Assembly (NCBI RefSeq): GCF_900636385.1 | Contig: NZ_LR134269.1 | Coordinates: forward strand, 186,001-250,000 | Length of the DNA stretch: 64,000 bases | Source: Staphylococcus warneri | Lineage (GTDB): Bacteria; Bacillota; Bacilli; Staphylococcales; Staphylococcaceae | Direction: 5' to 3' | In this document: positions 1 through 7,435 of the stretch, piece by piece | How the letters are laid out: each line of letters opens with the position of its first letter | How positions within the stretch are numbered: the stretch's first letter is position 1 | Made by a program: the position numbers and the translations under genes | The notes under the pieces: model-generated | What the model saw: the letters and a program-made list of their open reading frames with translations, nothing else | Database searches by the model: none | Told to the model about the DNA's origin: nothing

Positions 1-220
1 CGACTTCTGGTTTGGAATATTGACTTAATTGATGCTGGATATAACTCGAGTAAGTTTCATTGAGTAAACGTTCAGATTCGGCTGCTAGTGTATTAAATAC
101 TAGGGAAGACTTACCTGAACCGGAGCGCCCTGTAAAAACAGTTAATTGATGTTTAGGAATGGTTACATCTATATTTTTTAAATTATTTTGCTTGGCACCA
201 ATGATTTTGATTTCTGACAT
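1..220 (-). CDS. UvrA-like ABC ATPase, N-terminal part only
   Basis: Only the first 73 codons are inside the window; the gene continues leftward. The protein opens MSEIKIIGAKQNNLKNI and carries a Walker A motif GRSGSGKSS at residues 31-39, followed by LVFNTLAAESERLLNETYSSY. This is the N-terminal nucleotide-binding half of UvrA-type excinuclease ATPases, including the shorter UvrA paralogues found in Firmicutes. The ATG is preceded by AGAGGTG at good spacing. Whether it is true UvrA or a shorter paralogue cannot be decided from this fragment; the SSYIQHQLSQYSKPEV segment is less like canonical UvrA (which has SAYARQFL), which favours a paralogue. An operator-like word lies about 55 bp upstream. 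Confidence 0.75.
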   Translation of the reverse strand, partial: MSEIKIIGAKQNNLKNIDVTIPKHQLTVFTGRSGSGKSSLVFNTLAAESERLLNETYSSYIQHQLSQYSKPEV

Positions 221-273
221 GTGTTTCACCTCTTAATACGGTATTACCCTAATATGTATTTTCAATTCGTTAT

Positions 274-285
274 GAATAGTCATTT
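274..285. promoter_or_regulatory. operator-like word GAATAGTCATTT
   Basis: The 11-mer GAATAGTCATT recurs exactly at 23424-23434 (in the palindrome upstream of the tetR gene at 22844) and at 24110-24120 (upstream of the second tetR). All three sit just upstream of leftward genes. In the tetR palindrome it is part of TAGAATAGTCATTCTA. Here only one arm is intact, so binding is an inference. Confidence 0.35.
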
Positions 286-455
286 AATAACGCTTATTCG
301 CCATAAGATGAAGTGTGTATAATTACAAAAAATAAAAATTGTATAGAATTGGATTTGATTATTGACTTTTCAGACAAATTTTCGTAACATTTTAATCAAT
401 TACTAGTTAAAGTAAGTGTAAGTGATGATGTCGAAATTTTTTATTTTAATATTAT

Positions 456-469
456 TGTAAGCGCTTACT
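456..469. promoter_or_regulatory. cre-like CcpA site
   Basis: TGTAAGCGCTTACT contains a 12-bp perfect palindrome (GTAAGCGCTTAC) and fits the cre consensus for CcpA-mediated catabolite control with one mismatch. It lies about 20 bp before the 21-residue peptide gene and about 135 bp before the lipase, so it may put both under carbon-source control. Binding is not shown by sequence alone. Confidence 0.55.
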
Positions 470-490
470 AAAAAAGAAAGGATGGTTCTT

Positions 491-556
491 ATGAAAGCTT
501 GGTTTACAAAATTAATTGAGTTTTTACCACGTGCAATTGTCAATTTATTCATCTAG
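491..556 (+). CDS. 21-residue amphipathic peptide, PSM-like
   Basis: The short frame begins MKAWFTKLIEF and ends AIVNLFI, with a Pro at position 13. An AAAGGA ribosome binding site lies 8 bases before the ATG. Size, N-terminal Met followed by alternating hydrophobic and charged residues (K2, K7, E10, R14), and lack of a signal peptide resemble phenol-soluble modulins and related short staphylococcal peptides. It starts 46 bp before the lipase and could be co-transcribed with it. The FLP segment resembles the C-terminus of the small protein at 3935. It could also be a leader peptide for the lipase. Function is inferred only; the coding call rests on the ribosome binding site and peptide character. 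Confidence 0.5.
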   Translation: MKAWFTKLIEFLPRAIVNLFI

Positions 557-602
557 TCATTTAGGATTGATTTAAAAATAAAATAAAATAGAGGTGCCGA
601 AT

Positions 603-2804
603 ATGAAAAATAGAGAAAATAAATATAGTATTCGTAAATTTAGTGTAGGAACATCTTCCATTTTAATTGCAGCATTATTATTTATTGGTGGAGGTTCTGC
701 TCAAGCAGCTGAAAATCAAGATAAGGGAAATGTTGATTCAGAAGCACAACAAGCACAATCTATTGGGGAACAACAGGGAAATGATGTTAAAAATGAACAA
801 ACAAATCAATCTAGTGAATTAAAAGAACGTAACGATAGCGTTGAAGCACAAAATGACAATCAACAAGATGCAACACCAACAAGCTTACATAAAGAAACAT
901 CTGAGAAAGATACTACACAAACGTCACAAGACAATACTGAAGAGAAACAAACAAAAGATGCAACAGTAGAAACTGAGCAATCAGCTGATCAAGTGCAACA
1001 AGATGTTAAAACAACTAAAGAAAAAACAACAGAAGATCAAGCAACAAAGTCTGTTGAAAAATCTGATGCTACAACGCCAAATCAAAAGGACAAAGCTGAT
1101 GGCAAAGCAACAAAAGAAGAAACGCCAACACCTAGTCCAAAGGCGCAAGATAAAGCATCATCAACTCAAACAGATCAACATGATGTAGATCCAGAATTTA
1201 GTCATAAGCAAGCGCAAAAGAAAGCGGATGTAGATTCAGAGTTCAATAAAAATCATAAAGCGCAACAGGTCGATCCAGATTTCTCTCGACGTCATGCTAC
1301 AGAAAAAGCGACTCATGCTACTGTGAATAAAGAAAAAGCAGATGCCACAATTAATCAAAAAGACCAACAAAAAGTGACAGCACAATCAGTTGATCAAAAA
1401 GCTACAGCTCCGAATCAAACTGAGTCATCTCAAAAATCAAAACAAAAGCAACCTGTCTCTCTTGAACAATTAGAAAAAGATTCACCATTATTATCAAAAG
1501 ATAATCCAAGTAAAAAAGATAAAGAACAAAAAGACGGTTTACAAGCGCTAAAATCGAATTCAGTTGCCACATTAAATAATCAGTCTAAAAATAAAGTAGC
1601 CGTAGCAGATAAAGATCAAACAAATAAGAAAGCTAAACAACAACAGTATAAAAATCATGATCCTATCATTCTCGTTCATGGATTTAATGGATTCACTGAT
1701 GATATTAACCCAGCTGTTTTATCACATTATTGGGGTGGCGATAAAATGAATATTCGCCAAGATTTAGAAGAAAACGGCTACAAATCATATGAAGCAAGTA
1801 TCAGTGCCTTCGGTAGTAACTATGACAGAGCGGTAGAACTATACTACTATATCAAGGGTGGTCGTGTAGATTACGGTGCAGCACATGCTGCGAAATATGG
1901 TCATGAGCGATATGGTAAAACATATGAAGGTGTATATAAAGATTGGAAACCAGGTCAAAAAGTGCACTTAGTTGGTCATAGTATGGGTGGACAAACGATT
2001 CGCCAACTTGAAGAACTTTTAAGAAATGGTAACCAAGAGGAAATTGAATATCAGAAGAAACATGGTGGCACAATTTCACCATTATTCAAAGGTAATAATG
2101 ATAATATGGTTTCTTCAATTACAACACTTGGTACACCACATAATGGTACTCACGCTTCAGATGTATTAGGTAATGAAGCGGTTGTAAGACAGGTTGTTTA
2201 TGATATTGGTAAAGCATTTGGTAATAAAGATTCAAGAGTCGACTTTGGTTTATCTCAATGGGGCTTAAAACAAAAACTAAATGAATCATATATCGATTAT
2301 GCTAAACGTGTGAAAAACTCTAAGTTATGGAAATCACAAGACAATGGTTTCTATGATTTAACTCGAGATGGTGCAACAGACTTAAACCGTAAAACATCAT
2401 TAAATCCAAATATTGTATATAAAACATATACTGGTGAAGCAACACATCCATCACTATTTGGTAGACAAAAAGCAGATTTAAACATGTTCTTACCATTTAT
2501 TTTAACTGGAAATGTGATCTGTAAAGCTAACGAAAAAGAATGGAGAGAAAATGATGGACTTGTATCTGTGATTTCTTCACAACATCCATTTAATCAAAAA
2601 TATACACAAGCAACAGATCAAAACCAAAAAGGTATTTGGCAAGTAACACCTACAAAACATGATTGGGATCATGTTGACTTTGTTGGACAAGATAGTTCTG
2701 ATACAGTAAGAACTAGAGAAGAATTACAACAATTCTGGCATAGTCTAGCAGATGATTTAGTACAAAGTGAAAAGTTAACATCAGAGCAAAAAGCACAAGC
2801 ATAA
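603..2804 (+). CDS. lip: secreted YSIRK-type lipase precursor (triacylglycerol lipase)
   Basis: Secreted glycerol-ester hydrolase of the staphylococcal lipase family, 733 residues from this start. The start follows GAGGTG; a GTG nine bases upstream overlaps that site and is rejected. A YSIRK signal peptide (KYSIRKFSVGTSS) is followed by a long Gln/Lys/Thr-rich propeptide to about residue 350, holding three VDx[DE]F[SN] repeats at residues 195, 210 and 223. The mature domain starts near YKNHDPIILVHGF and has the nucleophile Ser460 in GHSMGG. An Asp in DGATDLN and a His in HDWDHVDF probably complete the triad, with nearby acidic residues likely for calcium. In this family the propeptide is cut off outside the cell. 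Two PSM-like peptides flank the gene, and a cre-like box lies upstream. Confidence 0.92.
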   Translation: MKNRENKYSIRKFSVGTSSILIAALLFIGGGSAQAAENQDKGNVDSEAQQAQSIGEQQGNDVKNEQTNQSSELKERNDSVEAQNDNQQDATPTSLHKETSEKDTTQTSQDNTEEKQTKDATVETEQSADQVQQDVKTTKEKTTEDQATKSVEKSDATTPNQKDKADGKATKEETPTPSPKAQDKASSTQTDQHDVDPEFSHKQAQKKADVDSEFNKNHKAQQVDPDFSRRHATEKATHATVNKEKADATINQKDQQKVTAQSVDQKATAPNQTESSQKSKQKQPVSLEQLEKDSPLLSKDNPSKKDKEQKDGLQALKSNSVATLNNQSKNKVAVADKDQTNKKAKQQQYKNHDPIILVHGFNGFTDDINPAVLSHYWGGDKMNIRQDLEENGYKSYEASISAFGSNYDRAVELYYYIKGGRVDYGAAHAAKYGHERYGKTYEGVYKDWKPGQKVHLVGHSMGGQTIRQLEELLRNGNQEEIEYQKKHGGTISPLFKGNNDNMVSSITTLGTPHNGTHASDVLGNEAVVRQVVYDIGKAFGNKDSRVDFGLSQWGLKQKLNESYIDYAKRVKNSKLWKSQDNGFYDLTRDGATDLNRKTSLNPNIVYKTYTGEATHPSLFGRQKADLNMFLPFILTGNVICKANEKEWRENDGLVSVISSQHPFNQKYTQATDQNQKGIWQVTPTKHDWDHVDFVGQDSSDTVRTREELQQFWHSLADDLVQSEKLTSEQKAQA

Positions 2805-2844
2805 TTAAGATACTATATCTTTAATAAAGAAAGGAGCATGCACT

Positions 2845-2910
2845 ATGACTGCGGATTTCTTCCAATTAATCGGATCATTCTTCAAAGTATTAAAAGAATT
2901 ATTTAAGTAA
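2845..2910 (+). CDS. 21-residue PSM-like peptide downstream of lipase
   Basis: Starts MTADFFQLIGSFF and ends KVLKELFK; an AAGGAG site lies 8 bases before the ATG. The helix would be strongly amphipathic, with aromatic residues on one face and Lys/Glu near the C-terminus, much like alpha-type phenol-soluble modulins (20-25 residues, no signal peptide). It begins 40 bp after the lipase stop and ends just before a strong terminator, so it is probably the last cistron of the lipase transcript. PSMs are cytolytic and surfactant peptides exported by an ABC system elsewhere. The family call is by physical character, not by close sequence identity. Confidence 0.6.
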   Translation: MTADFFQLIGSFFKVLKELFK

Positions 2911-2920
2911 TATATAAGTA

Positions 2921-2963
2921 AAGTACCTCACATGCTTTATGAGCATGTGAGGTGCTTTTTTAA
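2921..2963 (+). terminator. intrinsic terminator after lipase unit
   Basis: A stem of about 15 bp (GTACCTCACATGCT pairing with GAGCATGTGAGGTGC) is followed by a run of T. It closes the lipase and short-peptide unit. Confidence 0.9.
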
Positions 2964-3106
2964 TGTAAAAAAACAATTGAATTTAAATATCTAAATTTAT
3001 AAAAGTAAAAAATATGTAAATAAATATAAAAATAAATGATTTAATTATAAAAAGTTGTTATGATATAGATGTGTCAATGATTCACTTTTGGAAGGAGATT
3101 TTAAAA

Positions 3107-3433
3107 ATGAAAAAAATGACAATGTTAGCAGGTTCAGTATTAGCAGGCACACTCGCAGTTGCAGGTGTATCTGGTGTGGCGGACGCAAGCTCAGTACATA
3201 AAACTGCCAAACACCAACATCAAACAACTCAAGGTGACCGTCCTTATGGTGGAATTGCACCTAAGGGTATGTCAGAGAAACAATATGCAGAATTAGAAAA
3301 GAGATTACCAAAAGCAAGTGAAGTATCAACTAAAGAATATAATCAATTAGTGGATAAAGAAACACAACGCATCGCTGATAAATATGACGTGACTATTCAT
3401 GCACCGCAAAAAACATTCCATCCACATCAATAA
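3107..3433 (+). CDS. small secreted protein of unknown function
   Basis: A 108-residue protein with a clear Sec signal peptide: MKKMTML, a hydrophobic core, then ADA-SS as the likely signal peptidase site near residue 29. The mature part is about 80 residues, basic and rich in His, Lys and Gln, with a KGMSEKQYAELEKRLP segment that looks helical. The start is the ATG after GAAGGAG; an in-frame ATG 36 bases upstream lacks a ribosome binding site. It has its own terminator and is monocistronic. I do not recognise the family. It has no cysteines, no anchor motif and no catalytic signature. Confidence 0.8.
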   Translation: MKKMTMLAGSVLAGTLAVAGVSGVADASSVHKTAKHQHQTTQGDRPYGGIAPKGMSEKQYAELEKRLPKASEVSTKEYNQLVDKETQRIADKYDVTIHAPQKTFHPHQ

Positions 3434-3442
3434 TTCATAAAT

Positions 3443-3478
3443 AATAAGGCGTCTCGCACAATGCGGGACGCCTTTATT
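3443..3478 (+). terminator. intrinsic terminator
   Basis: AAGGCGTCTCGCA and TGCGGGACGCCTT form a hairpin followed by TTATT, directly after the small secreted protein gene. Confidence 0.85.
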
Positions 3479-3542
3479 GGTGAACAAAAAGAACCTAAGA
3501 CATAAAGAAATGCCTCAGGTTACAATAATAAATATTCAGTAG

Positions 3543-3632
3543 CGGAGGGAGAAGGATTTGAACCAACGCGAGCACGAAGCTCCTACCAATCATAAATGAT
3601 TGGCCTCTTAAGCCAGACTTGAGTATCCCTCC
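3543..3632 (-). tRNA. degenerate tRNA-Ser-like gene (probable pseudo-tRNA)
   Basis: A 90-base type II tRNA with long variable arm. The 7-bp acceptor stem GGAGGGA/TCCCTCC is perfect, the D-arm (CTC...GAG) and variable arm (GAGC...GCTC) are present, and the T-loop is TTCAAAT. Two things are abnormal. The T-stem GTTGG/CCTTC has two T-T mismatches. The anticodon arm CCAATCATTTATGATTGG leaves an eight-base loop CATTTATG. Read with the first loop T as position 33 the anticodon would be UUA (complement of the UAA stop); with the next T it would be UAU (Ile). CCA is not encoded. Acceptor and variable arm point to a serine tRNA origin. It is either a pseudogene or an unusual tRNA-like RNA. Confidence 0.65.
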
Positions 3633-3752
3633 AAATCAATTAACAAAGAACAGTATATAACTATCTATAGTAAATGTAAAGATAAATGGATTAAAAAATT
3701 AAAAATTTGTAAAGACGTGCAATATTCTAAAAGAATCAATTTAATTTTATAG

Positions 3753-3884
3753 TTAAATGAATCCTTTAACTATACGAATCAAGCCATAAATGATTTCAGG
3801 TATACTTTGAAATAAAATTTCATTGGTTGTCTCTTTTAGAATGTCCATTTTACTTCTTTTACGATTTTTATTTTTTGTTGCCAA
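3753..3884 (-). CDS. 43-residue small protein with amphipathic C-terminus
   Basis: Starts with TTG, seven bases after a perfect GGAGGG site. The N-terminus is very basic (ATKNKNRKRSK); the C-terminus is hydrophobic with spaced charges (SIPEIIYGLIRIVKGFI). That tail aligns with the last residues of the neighbour at 3935 (FLPEMVGGLMRLIRSLF): Pro-Glu, Gly-Leu, Arg and a terminal hydrophobic pair are shared. The two genes are in tandem on one strand, 50 bp apart, probably one transcript. There is no signal peptide; a membrane-surface helix is likely. I do not recognise a named family. Possible roles include a membrane-active peptide or small regulatory protein. Confidence 0.6.
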   Translation of the reverse strand: MATKNKNRKRSKMDILKETTNEILFQSIPEIIYGLIRIVKGFI

Positions 3885-3934
3885 AATCTATCCCTCCGAT
3901 TAAGCACCATAATAACAAAAGTTAAATGCACACA

Positions 3935-4078
3935 TTAAAACAATGAACGAATTAGACGCATAAGACCACCTACCATTTCAGGTAAAAAGTTAAATACGTC
4001 TGCCCAAAATGAGTTTTTAGTTTGTTTTTCATCTTCAGCAATTACTTTTTCGTCTTTCTGGTCTTGTTGGGATGTCAT
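3935..4078 (-). CDS. 47-residue small protein, paralogue-like partner of the 43-residue protein
   Basis: Starts MTSQQDQKDEK at the ATG placed five bases after GGAGGTAG; an in-frame ATG further upstream lacks such a site. The first 27 residues are acidic and polar, then WADVFNFLPEMVGGLMRLIRSLF forms an amphipathic or membrane-surface tail. The tail matches that of the next gene (3753-3884) and shares Trp and FLP with the 21-residue peptide at 491. Opposite N-terminal charges (acidic here, basic in the partner) with similar tails suggest a two-component small-protein pair. Function is unknown. Confidence 0.65.
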   Translation of the reverse strand: MTSQQDQKDEKVIAEDEKQTKNSFWADVFNFLPEMVGGLMRLIRSLF

Positions 4079-4459
4079 TGTAGCTACCTCCATATTCATG
4101 ATCGTATTGCTCTTCCATTTCATTATAACGTTCATTTAGTATCTATCATAATATAATAGGGTTATGTGGGTTAGCCCAATCAATATCAAGTTTGTCACAT
4201 GATTGTCAAAAATAAATCATATGCATGATGATGTATAGAAATTCAATAAATAGAGATATGATAGTAAAACGATAATGCTCTAGAATGCCTAATCCAAAAT
4301 TGTCTTAATTTTAATATAATGAAAATGAAATGAAAGCTTATGAAAACTCGTATTGAAGATTTCGAAAAATTTCTATATACCTCTTCACGTTGTTCAAAAT
4401 CTTTTGTAGTATATCACTCATGTTGATTTTTTGAACGAAACGAAAAGGGGGAAGCAGTG
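4079..4459. other. AT-rich intergenic region between divergent genes
   Basis: 381 bp between the leftward small-protein pair and the rightward MFS gene; promoters for both must lie here. Several AT-rich -10-like hexamers occur (for example TATAAT on the minus strand at 4122-4127), but no pair with a convincing -35 was found. A 28-codon frame at 4340-4426 lacks a ribosome binding site. No RNA structure was recognised. Confidence 0.5.
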
Positions 4460-5629
4460 ATGAGAGAAAATAAAATGATGTTTTTTATTTTTATGTTAGG
4501 TACGTTTACTGTTGGTATGGCTGAGTATGTTGTCACAGGATTACTAACACAAATATCTGATGACATGCATGTATCTATTTCAAGTGCGGGACTGCTTGTG
4601 AGTGTCTATGCGATTAGTGTGGCAGTGATTGGTCCATTCATGCGTATATTTACGATGAAAGTCCATGCGCATCGCTTGTTATCTGTGCTTGTAGCTATAT
4701 TTATCGTGAGTAACTTAGTAGGAATGTTAGCGCCTAATTTTAATGTGCTCTTATTATCAAGATTAATGTCTGCAGCCATGCATGCGCCGTTCTTTGGCGT
4801 TTGTATGAGTGTAGCAGCGGCTGTTGCACCACCAGCTAAGAAACCGCAAGCAATTGCCTTAGTTCAAGCGGGTCTAACGATAGCAGTCATGATTGGTGTG
4901 CCGTTCGGATCATTTTTAGGTGGCTTGGCTAATTGGAGAGTTGTATTTGGTATCATGATTATCTTAGCAGTGATAACGATGTTAGGTATGATGAAGTTTA
5001 CACCACACGTTTCATTAAGCGCAGAAGCCAATATTTCTAAAGAATTAACCGTATTTAAGAACCCACACATTTTAATTGTGATTTCTATCATCGTATTTGG
5101 TTATTCAGGTGTGTTTACAACTTATACGTTTATGGAACCAATGATTCATGACTATGCACCTTTTAAAATAATTGGATTAACCGTATGTTTATTCTTATTT
5201 GGGCTAGGTGGTGTAATTGGTAATTTAGTGACAGGTAGTGTACCAGAACATGCTTTAACTAAATATTTATTCTATACGTTCTTCTTATTATTTATTACTA
5301 TTATCTTATTCGTTATTTTTGTTTATTATGCAGTATTAGCATTACTCATTTGTTTCTTGTTTGGATTTGGAACATTTGGTACAACACCGCTGTTAAATAG
5401 TAAAATTATATTAAGTGCACATGAAGCACCATTACTAGCAAGTACGCTAGCTGCTTCTATATTTAATGTAGCTAACTTTATTGGTGCTATACTGGGTTCA
5501 ATATTATTATCAATTGGATTACCATATATGACGATTACATTCATATCTGGTGGTATTATTATTTTAGGTATCATACTCAATACAGTAAATAATGTTTACG
5601 AGAAAAAGCACATACAATTTCATAATTAA
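4460..5629 (+). CDS. MFS drug/sugar efflux permease (DHA1, AraJ-like)
   Basis: A 389-residue membrane protein with about 12 hydrophobic segments. It opens MRENKMMFFIFMLGTFTVGMAEYVVTG, the typical first helix of the DHA1/arabinose-efflux branch (GTF..G..E), followed by SSAGLLVSVYAISVAVIGP. Members export drugs or sugars by proton antiport; the substrate here is not predictable. The ATG at 4460 lies 8 bases after AAAAGGGGG; a GTG three bases upstream is a less likely start. It is monocistronic, facing a shared terminator with the nucleotidase. Confidence 0.85.
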   Translation: MRENKMMFFIFMLGTFTVGMAEYVVTGLLTQISDDMHVSISSAGLLVSVYAISVAVIGPFMRIFTMKVHAHRLLSVLVAIFIVSNLVGMLAPNFNVLLLSRLMSAAMHAPFFGVCMSVAAAVAPPAKKPQAIALVQAGLTIAVMIGVPFGSFLGGLANWRVVFGIMIILAVITMLGMMKFTPHVSLSAEANISKELTVFKNPHILIVISIIVFGYSGVFTTYTFMEPMIHDYAPFKIIGLTVCLFLFGLGGVIGNLVTGSVPEHALTKYLFYTFFLLFITIILFVIFVYYAVLALLICFLFGFGTFGTTPLLNSKIILSAHEAPLLASTLAASIFNVANFIGAILGSILLSIGLPYMTITFISGGIIILGIILNTVNNVYEKKHIQFHN

Positions 5630-5632
5630 TTA

Positions 5633-5667
5633 ATAACCCTGTTCGACACGTGATCGAGCAGGGTTTC
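5633..5667. terminator. bidirectional terminator
   Basis: AACCCTGTTCGA pairs with TCGAGCAGGGTT, with A/T runs on both sides. It lies between the convergent MFS gene and 5'-nucleotidase gene and can serve both strands. Confidence 0.8.
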
Positions 5668-5680
5668 TCATATTTAATCA

Positions 5681-7216
5681 TTACTTTTTAACTTTAAAAT
5701 TGACGACCTGAGGAATATGAGAATTTGAATGTGCTTGAAGGTAATCGATAATTAATTGTGCGCCGTCAATTTGGATATCTTTAACAACTGGTGCGTTGGC
5801 GTACATATCATATTGACCGCCACCCACCGAACGATAGTTATTCACACAAATTGTATACATTTGATCAAAGTCTAATGGTTCACCATTGAATTGAATATGT
5901 GACACACGTTGTCCTCTAGGCTGACTAGCTTGAATCGTATAACTTACACCGGCGAATATATCATAGTTAAAATGTTGAGGTTTCGGTTCCATAAAATCTT
6001 TACTGATGGTGATTTCTTCTTGAATAACATCAAAATATTCAGCAGAGCGTTCTATTGCAGCTTTAATATCTGCACCGCTAACACGTAATACTTTAAATGT
6101 ATTTGGGAAAGGATAATTGTTAATGACATCACGCATTGTAACGTGTTTTGTAAAACCAGTTGCTGAATCAAATAAGGCTGTACATGCCATATCGGCACCA
6201 CTCTTAGCTAATAAGACATAATTTAAAAAATTGATAAATGGATGTGGTGCTATACGAGCTTCAAATGCATCATCCACAATCATTTCATTAGGTAGTTCAG
6301 CAATCTGAGTATCGAGCCAGTCTTCTAATTGACTTCTTAAATAGCGATCATCTTCATTAACAACAAAATCATCATCATCGCTAACCGGTAATAAACTACA
6401 TGACGCAATGCGTTCATGAGTGTCATCGTTCAAATTCAGAACAACTTTGCCTATAGATCGACCTCGTGTACCAGGTTGGATGACTGCCGTTTGGTTGAAT
6501 AACGTTGCGATATCTCTATGTTGATGACCTGTAATGAATATATCAATATCATCACAGAAGTGTTCTAAAATTGCATAACCTTCATTTTCACCTGTTTGTG
6601 CTTCGGTAGCGTCTCCAGTTTCTAAATCTTTTTCAAAGCCACCGTGATAGCTCACAACAACAAAGTCTGATTGGCGGCGTACTTCGGGTAGCCAACGTTG
6701 TAATGTTGTTACGGCACTTTCAAAGGTGAGTGATTGGATGTGTTCTGGTTGTTCCCAATGAGGGATATACTGCGTCGTTAATCCAATCACGCCAATTGTT
6801 TTACCATTAACATCGAAATAGTGAATGCCCTGATGCGTGAGTAATTCACCATTCTCAAAGATATTAGCACATAACACCGGATAGTTTAGACGTTTCAATG
6901 TATCTTTCAAATAAGGTAACCCGTAATTGAATTCATGATTACCTAGTGTACCAAAGTGAAAGGACATACGATTATAGAAATTGACTAGAGGCTGACTATT
7001 CTTGATATGAGAGACGAGATAATTACAAAATGGTGAGCCTTGTAAAAAATCACCATTATCTATTTTAATATGATAAGCGTAATGTTGTTGGTCTTTTTCA
7101 ATCAAATGATTAGCCAACAATAAGCCCATAGGTAGGTATTGGTCTCTTTTGGAGAAATCTGTTGGAAATATGTAACCATGTATATCGCTCACTACGTAAA
7201 ACGCAAGTTGTTCCAT
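5681..7216 (-). CDS. cytosolic 5'-nucleotidase / 2',3'-cyclic phosphodiesterase family metallophosphatase
   Basis: A 511-residue UshA/YfkN-type protein without signal peptide or anchor, so probably intracellular, unlike wall-anchored AdsA. The N-terminal metallophosphoesterase domain shows the metal-binding series SDIHGY (D11, H13), NGDFLQG (D56), LGNHEFNYG (N93, H94), SYHGGF and TGHQHR. The C-terminal 5'-nucleotidase domain has the substrate-binding NNYRSVGGGQYDMY segment. It would dephosphorylate nucleotides or related phosphoesters. It is divergent from the phosphonate-type importer next door, fitting a phosphorus-salvage cluster; I recall the same neighbourhood in S. aureus. The ATG follows GAGGAGTG. 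Confidence 0.88.
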   Translation of the reverse strand: MEQLAFYVVSDIHGYIFPTDFSKRDQYLPMGLLLANHLIEKDQQHYAYHIKIDNGDFLQGSPFCNYLVSHIKNSQPLVNFYNRMSFHFGTLGNHEFNYGLPYLKDTLKRLNYPVLCANIFENGELLTHQGIHYFDVNGKTIGVIGLTTQYIPHWEQPEHIQSLTFESAVTTLQRWLPEVRRQSDFVVVSYHGGFEKDLETGDATEAQTGENEGYAILEHFCDDIDIFITGHQHRDIATLFNQTAVIQPGTRGRSIGKVVLNLNDDTHERIASCSLLPVSDDDDFVVNEDDRYLRSQLEDWLDTQIAELPNEMIVDDAFEARIAPHPFINFLNYVLLAKSGADMACTALFDSATGFTKHVTMRDVINNYPFPNTFKVLRVSGADIKAAIERSAEYFDVIQEEITISKDFMEPKPQHFNYDIFAGVSYTIQASQPRGQRVSHIQFNGEPLDFDQMYTICVNNYRSVGGGQYDMYANAPVVKDIQIDGAQLIIDYLQAHSNSHIPQVVNFKVKK

Positions 7217-7435
7217 AAAATATCACTCCTCTTTACTCATCATGAATTATAGAACAATATTGTTACATTGTGTATTATTAAATAAAATTTACAAAACCTT
7301 CAACTGTATTTAAAAATAAGTTATTAAAATTCATTTTAATATAATACAAAATAACTTTAATATGTGGTAATCTATAAGTGTAATTTTATTATATACATAT
7401 TACACCAAATACGTATTAGAAGGGACAGTTATTAG

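Noticed and set aside
4340..4426. 28-codon frame upstream of the MFS gene
   Set aside because: No ribosome binding site and no clear sequence character.
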